Part shown: positions 6,710 to 9,193 of the stretch, piece by piece
How positions within the stretch are numbered: the stretch's first letter is position 1
How the letters are laid out: every line of letters starts with the position of its first letter
NCBI GenBank assembly: GCA_945837185.1
Contig: CAMAMZ010000080.1
Span: forward strand, 1 to 9,193
DNA from: an uncultured Bacteroidales bacterium
Lineage (GTDB): Bacteria > Bacteroidota > Bacteroidia > Bacteroidales > Bacteroidaceae
DNA: 9,193 nt
Direction: 5' to 3'
Program-made: the position numbers and the translations under genes
The notes under the pieces: model-generated
What the model was told of the DNA's origin: nothing
Databases searched by the model: none
Seen by the model: the letters and a program-made list of their open reading frames with translations, nothing else

Positions 6710-8230
6710 TCAAAACGGTTGTATATCGTCGGCGGGTGGGAAAGGATCGCCGAAAGGATTGTCGTCATCGCTATTCATCTTGCTTCCTCTAAACTCACCA
6801 CCGCCACCAGGAGGCAGAGGCGAGGGAGTGCGTTCCGGGTCTTGGAAACGGGTGAACTCTCCTCGGAAGGTGAGCAGCACATCGCCCGTGGCACCCTTAC
6901 GATGCTTGGCAATGATGATTTGAGCCATACCATGCAGGTCGTTGCCCTTTTCATCCTGATAGATATGGTAGTATTCCGGTCGATGCACAAAAAGCACCAT
7001 GTCGGCATCTTGCTCTATGGCACCCGACTCACGGAGGTCGCTCAGCTGTGGACGCTTACCTTCCAATCCTTCACGATTCTCTACCGTACGGTTCAGCTGC
7101 GAGAGGGCAAGGATAGGAATATCCAGTTCCTTGGCAAGACCTTTCAGCGAACGACTGATGGTTGACACCTCCTCCTGTCGACTGCCAAACTTCATGCCGT
7201 TGGCATTCATCAACTGCAAATAGTCTATCATGATTATCTTCACCCCTTTCTCACGCACCAGTCGACGAGCTTTTGTACGCAACTCAAACACGCTCAACCC
7301 TGGCGTATCGTCAATATAAAGGGGCGCTCCCATCAGCAGGCGCAGATTCTTGTCGAGGCGCTCCCACTCATCAGGCGAGAGTTGGCCGTTGAGAATCTTG
7401 TGTCCTGATATCTCACAGGTGTTGGAAATGAGTCGGTTCACCAACTGCACATTGTTCATTTCGAGCGAGAAGAAGGCAATGGGTGTTTGGTTGTCGACAG
7501 CGATGTTCTTGGCCAAACTCAATGCAAACGACGTTTTTCCCATGGCAGGACGTCCGGCTATTATGACCAAATCAGAGGGTTGCCACCCCGATGTTTTGTC
7601 GTCGAGCTTGTTGTAACCGGTAGGAATACCCGTTAAACCACTTGTGTTGGCCGATGCTTTCTGCAAGATGTCCACCGCTTGCCTTATCACAGGATCAATC
7701 TGCGTGAAGTCTTGCTTCATGTTGCGCTGCGAGAGTTCAAACAGTTCTCCCTCGGCATGCTGCATGAGTTCTTCCACATCCACCGTCTCATCGAAAGCCG
7801 ATGTCTCTATCCTGCTGGCATAGGAGATGAGTTGGCGTGCCAGAAACTTGTGGGCTAAGATTTGCGCATGGTATTCGATGTGTGCCGACGAAGCCACATG
7901 GTGACTGAGTTCCAACACATACATCGCTCCTCCCACTTCTTCGAGCGTGCCTTCCCGTTTCAACTCCTCTATCACCGTCGATATGTCTACCGGGTGTTCT
8001 TCCATATTCAGCGTTTGTATGGCACGATACACTTTTTGGTTGCGGGGTTCGTAGAAACTCTCAGGGTGCAATAGTTCCGACACCACCGTAAAGGCATCCT
8101 TATCTATCATCAACGCACCGAGCACCAGGCGCTCCACGTCTAATGCTTGCGGCTGCAAATGTCCGTATGATAAATCAATGGGTGTAGACGTATTCTTACG
8201 TCTGTTTCCGCCTTGTGTATTGTCTGCCAT
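6710..8230 (-). CDS. dnaB: Replicative DNA helicase DnaB
   Basis: This 506-residue RecA-fold hexameric helicase unwinds DNA ahead of the replication fork. The N-terminal DnaB domain spans roughly 25-130 (PQALDVERLVLGALMIDKDAF and following). The C-terminal ATPase domain has Walker A GRPAMGKTS (226-234), FFSLEMNN (253-260), Walker B IIMIDYLQL (332-340), LSQLNRTVENR (376-386), DLRESGAIEQDAD (398-410) and the arginine-finger region AKHRKG (441-446). There is no intein in the Walker regions. The domain ends near 465, followed by an unusual tail: a Pro/Gly-rich piece (TPSPLPPGGGGEFRG, 468-482) and an acidic, proline-rich end (DDDNPFGDPFPPADD). The Gly/Pro piece coincides with an imperfect DNA palindrome and may be an inserted repeat. 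ATG at 8230 is the first in-frame start. The gene follows thiD by 95 bases and probably has its own promoter. Confidence 0.98.
   Translation of the reverse strand: MADNTQGGNRRKNTSTPIDLSYGHLQPQALDVERLVLGALMIDKDAFTVVSELLHPESFYEPRNQKVYRAIQTLNMEEHPVDISTVIEELKREGTLEEVGGAMYVLELSHHVASSAHIEYHAQILAHKFLARQLISYASRIETSAFDETVDVEELMQHAEGELFELSQRNMKQDFTQIDPVIRQAVDILQKASANTSGLTGIPTGYNKLDDKTSGWQPSDLVIIAGRPAMGKTSFALSLAKNIAVDNQTPIAFFSLEMNNVQLVNRLISNTCEISGHKILNGQLSPDEWERLDKNLRLLMGAPLYIDDTPGLSVFELRTKARRLVREKGVKIIMIDYLQLMNANGMKFGSRQEEVSTISRSLKGLAKELDIPILALSQLNRTVENREGLEGKRPQLSDLRESGAIEQDADMVLFVHRPEYYHIYQDEKGNDLHGMAQIIIAKHRKGATGDVLLTFRGEFTRFQDPERTPSPLPPGGGGEFRGSKMNSDDDNPFGDPFPPADDIQPF
6794..6824 (-). repeat. 31-base imperfect palindrome inside the 3' end of dnaB
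   Basis: On the minus strand CTCGCCTCTGCCTCC (6824-6810) can fold back on GGTGGCGGTGGTGAG (6808-6794). Thirteen of 15 positions pair as RNA, two of them by G-U wobble, with U-U mismatches at the other two and one central base. The innermost pairs would open to form a loop. The stretch is read in frame as SPLPPGGGGE in the DnaB tail, beyond the helicase domain. The opposite strand reads SPPPPGGRGEGVR. Its GC-rich, purine/pyrimidine-skewed make-up differs from the flanking dnaB sequence. It could be a copy of a dispersed palindromic element of the genome, but with one copy in view that is inference. Confidence 0.5.
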
Positions 8231-8258
8231 CTTGCTGCTGTTTATGGATAATTGGCCA

Positions 8259-8266
8259 CAAAATTA
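8259..8266 (-). promoter_or_regulatory. Candidate -7 element for dnaB
   Basis: TAATTTTG on the minus strand fits the Bacteroidetes TAnnTTTG consensus and lies 28 bases before the dnaB ATG, in an AT-rich part of the thiD-dnaB gap. I do not find a matching TTG at the expected 19-21 base spacing, so support is weak. The region is T-rich and such matches arise easily by chance. Confidence 0.35.
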
Positions 8267-8325
8267 CAAAATAAATCTGATAACTCCTCTTTTGCGCATC
8301 AAAATATTCATGGCTTGTTACTGTA

Positions 8326-9099
8326 TCAAAACGGCCACAGCGGACCGTTACCCTTGCCAATATGTAAGTCTTTACCTTTCCATATTGCGCTATCAATCAG
8401 CAGTTTGGCATTTTCAACGGCCTTGGGCAAAGGTAGTCCTTCGGCAAGAAAGGTGGCTACAGCCGACGATAGGGTACACCCTGTGCCATGAAGATTTGAG
8501 GTGATTATCTTGGGTGAAGAGTAAACATACGTATGGCCATCGGGGCAAAATAGCACATCCCTCATCACGTTTCCTATACCATGTCCGCCTTTCAAGAGAA
8601 AGCTTGTTGCATGGTGTGAAGCGAGGAAATGCCCTACCCTTTCGAGATTGTCGACTGTGGTTGATGACGAGAGTCGCATGGCCTCCGGGATATTGGGCGT
8701 TACGAGTGCGCAAAGAGGGAAAAGTTCACCTTGTATATATGCTATACAGTTGTCATCCATCAATGGGGTACCGCTGGTTGACAGCATAACAGGGTCGCAA
8801 ACGATAGGAACCTCCACATGCTTCAGAAAGGAAACAATGACCTTTGCCGATTCCTCATCAGGAATCATGCCTGTCTTGACAGCATCTATATGAATATCAG
8901 ACAATACGGCTTCAAGCTGCGCGCGGAGCATATCTTCAGGCACCCGCATCACTTTCCGCACGCCACAGGTGTTCTGAGCTGTGAGAGCCGTTGTAACGGT
9001 CACGGCATAATGATTGAGCGCTGATATGGTTTTCAAGTCCTGCTGTATTCCTGCTCCTGCGCAGGAGTCGCTTCCCGCTATTGTAAGTATTGTCTTCAT
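8326..9099 (-). CDS. thiD: Hydroxymethylpyrimidine/phosphomethylpyrimidine kinase ThiD
   Basis: This 257-residue ribokinase-fold kinase has normal ThiD length. It phosphorylates 4-amino-5-hydroxymethyl-2-methylpyrimidine (HMP) and then HMP-phosphate to the diphosphate used for thiamine synthesis or salvage, in the cytoplasm. Motifs are IAGSDSCAGAGIQQDLKT (7-24), TALTAQNTCGV (37-47) with the pyrimidine-contacting Gln, KTGMI (75-79), CDPVMLSTSGTPL (101-113), TPNIPEA (134-140), LLKGGHG (168-174) and the anion-hole and catalytic segment HGTGCTLSSA (204-213, Cys 208). The usual GSDSSGGAG reads GSDSCAGAG here, a mild variant. ATG at 9099 starts right at the family N terminus (MKTILTIAGSD). No other thiamine genes are in view, and no TPP riboswitch motif is visible in the 94 bases upstream, so it may belong to a transcript starting beyond the window. 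Confidence 0.97.
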   Translation of the reverse strand: MKTILTIAGSDSCAGAGIQQDLKTISALNHYAVTVTTALTAQNTCGVRKVMRVPEDMLRAQLEAVLSDIHIDAVKTGMIPDEESAKVIVSFLKHVEVPIVCDPVMLSTSGTPLMDDNCIAYIQGELFPLCALVTPNIPEAMRLSSSTTVDNLERVGHFLASHHATSFLLKGGHGIGNVMRDVLFCPDGHTYVYSSPKIITSNLHGTGCTLSSAVATFLAEGLPLPKAVENAKLLIDSAIWKGKDLHIGKGNGPLWPF

Positions 9100-9117
9100 C
9101 TTCCGTTCATTTTCTTG

Positions 9118-9193
9118 CTATCGCATCACCTTTCTTCTTTTTCCAACTATCACCCTTCTTCTATTCCCTGACAGTTCCTTTCTTCTATTTCCA
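9118..9193 (-). CDS. Possible 3' end of an upstream gene with octapeptide repeats (partial)
   Basis: One minus-strand frame is open from the window edge to a TAG at 9118-9120, 18 bases before the thiD ATG. It reads as three octapeptides built on G(N/K)RR(K/R), for example GNRRKELS and GNRRRVIV, giving a very basic C-terminal tail. The 24-base repeat period is a multiple of three, which is compatible with coding. A second frame also stays open to a TGA around 9150-9152 (EIEERNCQGIEEG), so the true frame cannot be decided and the region may be non-coding. Confidence 0.25.
   Translation of the reverse strand, partial: GNRRKELSGNRRRVIVGKRRKVMR
9121..9192 (-). repeat. Three imperfect 24-base tandem repeats upstream of thiD
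   Basis: On the minus strand three adjacent 24-base units (9192-9169, 9168-9145, 9144-9121) share a core close to GGAAATAGAAGAAAGG. The last eight bases vary; the second and third units share GGGTGATA or AGGTGATG there. The outer two units agree at 18 of 24 positions. The array reaches the window edge and may have more copies beyond it. It is purine-rich on the minus strand. There are no spacers between units. Confidence 0.7.

Noticed and set aside
6710..8230. Intein in DnaB
   Set aside because: DnaB is a common intein site, but the Walker A to Walker B region is continuous and of normal length.
9121..9192. CRISPR-like array
   Set aside because: The repeats are directly adjacent, imperfect and without unique spacers, and no cas genes are nearby.
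9100..9193. TPP riboswitch before thiD
   Set aside because: None of the conserved TPP riboswitch segments (CTGAGA or ACCTGAT-like) is present. The region is made of 24-base repeats. A riboswitch further upstream cannot be excluded.

Overview
The window looks like a chromosomal segment from a Bacteroidales bacterium, probably Prevotella-like. This is inferred from Bacteroidetes-type promoter elements (a TTTG near -33 and TAnnTTTG near -7), A-rich start regions with little Shine-Dalgarno sequence, and the style of the proteins. No marker gene fixes the genus. Every gene I can support lies on the minus strand, so transcription runs from the right edge (9193) to the left edge (1).

Right part (6710-9193): three imperfect 24-base tandem repeats (9121-9192), possibly the 3' end of a gene cut by the window edge, are followed by thiD (thiamine pyrimidine kinase) and dnaB (replicative helicase). 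Near its C terminus DnaB carries an in-frame Gly/Pro-rich stretch encoded by a 31-base imperfect palindrome.

Middle (6390-6709): this 320-base gap holds a complete-looking transcription attenuation region. In order of transcription it has a good Bacteroidetes-type promoter, a 29-codon leader ORF crowded with Leu and Ile codons (5 Leu and 3 Ile between codons 4 and 16), a candidate antiterminator strand in the last leader codons, and a 13-bp intrinsic terminator with a U tract about 50 bases before leuA.

Left part (1-6389): a compact branched-chain amino acid operon follows, in the order leuA, leuC, leuD, a second LeuA-family synthase (probably citramalate synthase), leuB. A truncated gene for an exported protein overlaps the leuB stop by one base. 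LeuA commits 2-oxoisovalerate to leucine. The second synthase probably makes citramalate from pyruvate, giving 2-oxobutyrate for isoleucine. LeuCD and LeuB can serve both routes. A leader peptide that counts both Leu and Ile codons fits an operon feeding both amino acids, and this is the most interesting point in the window.
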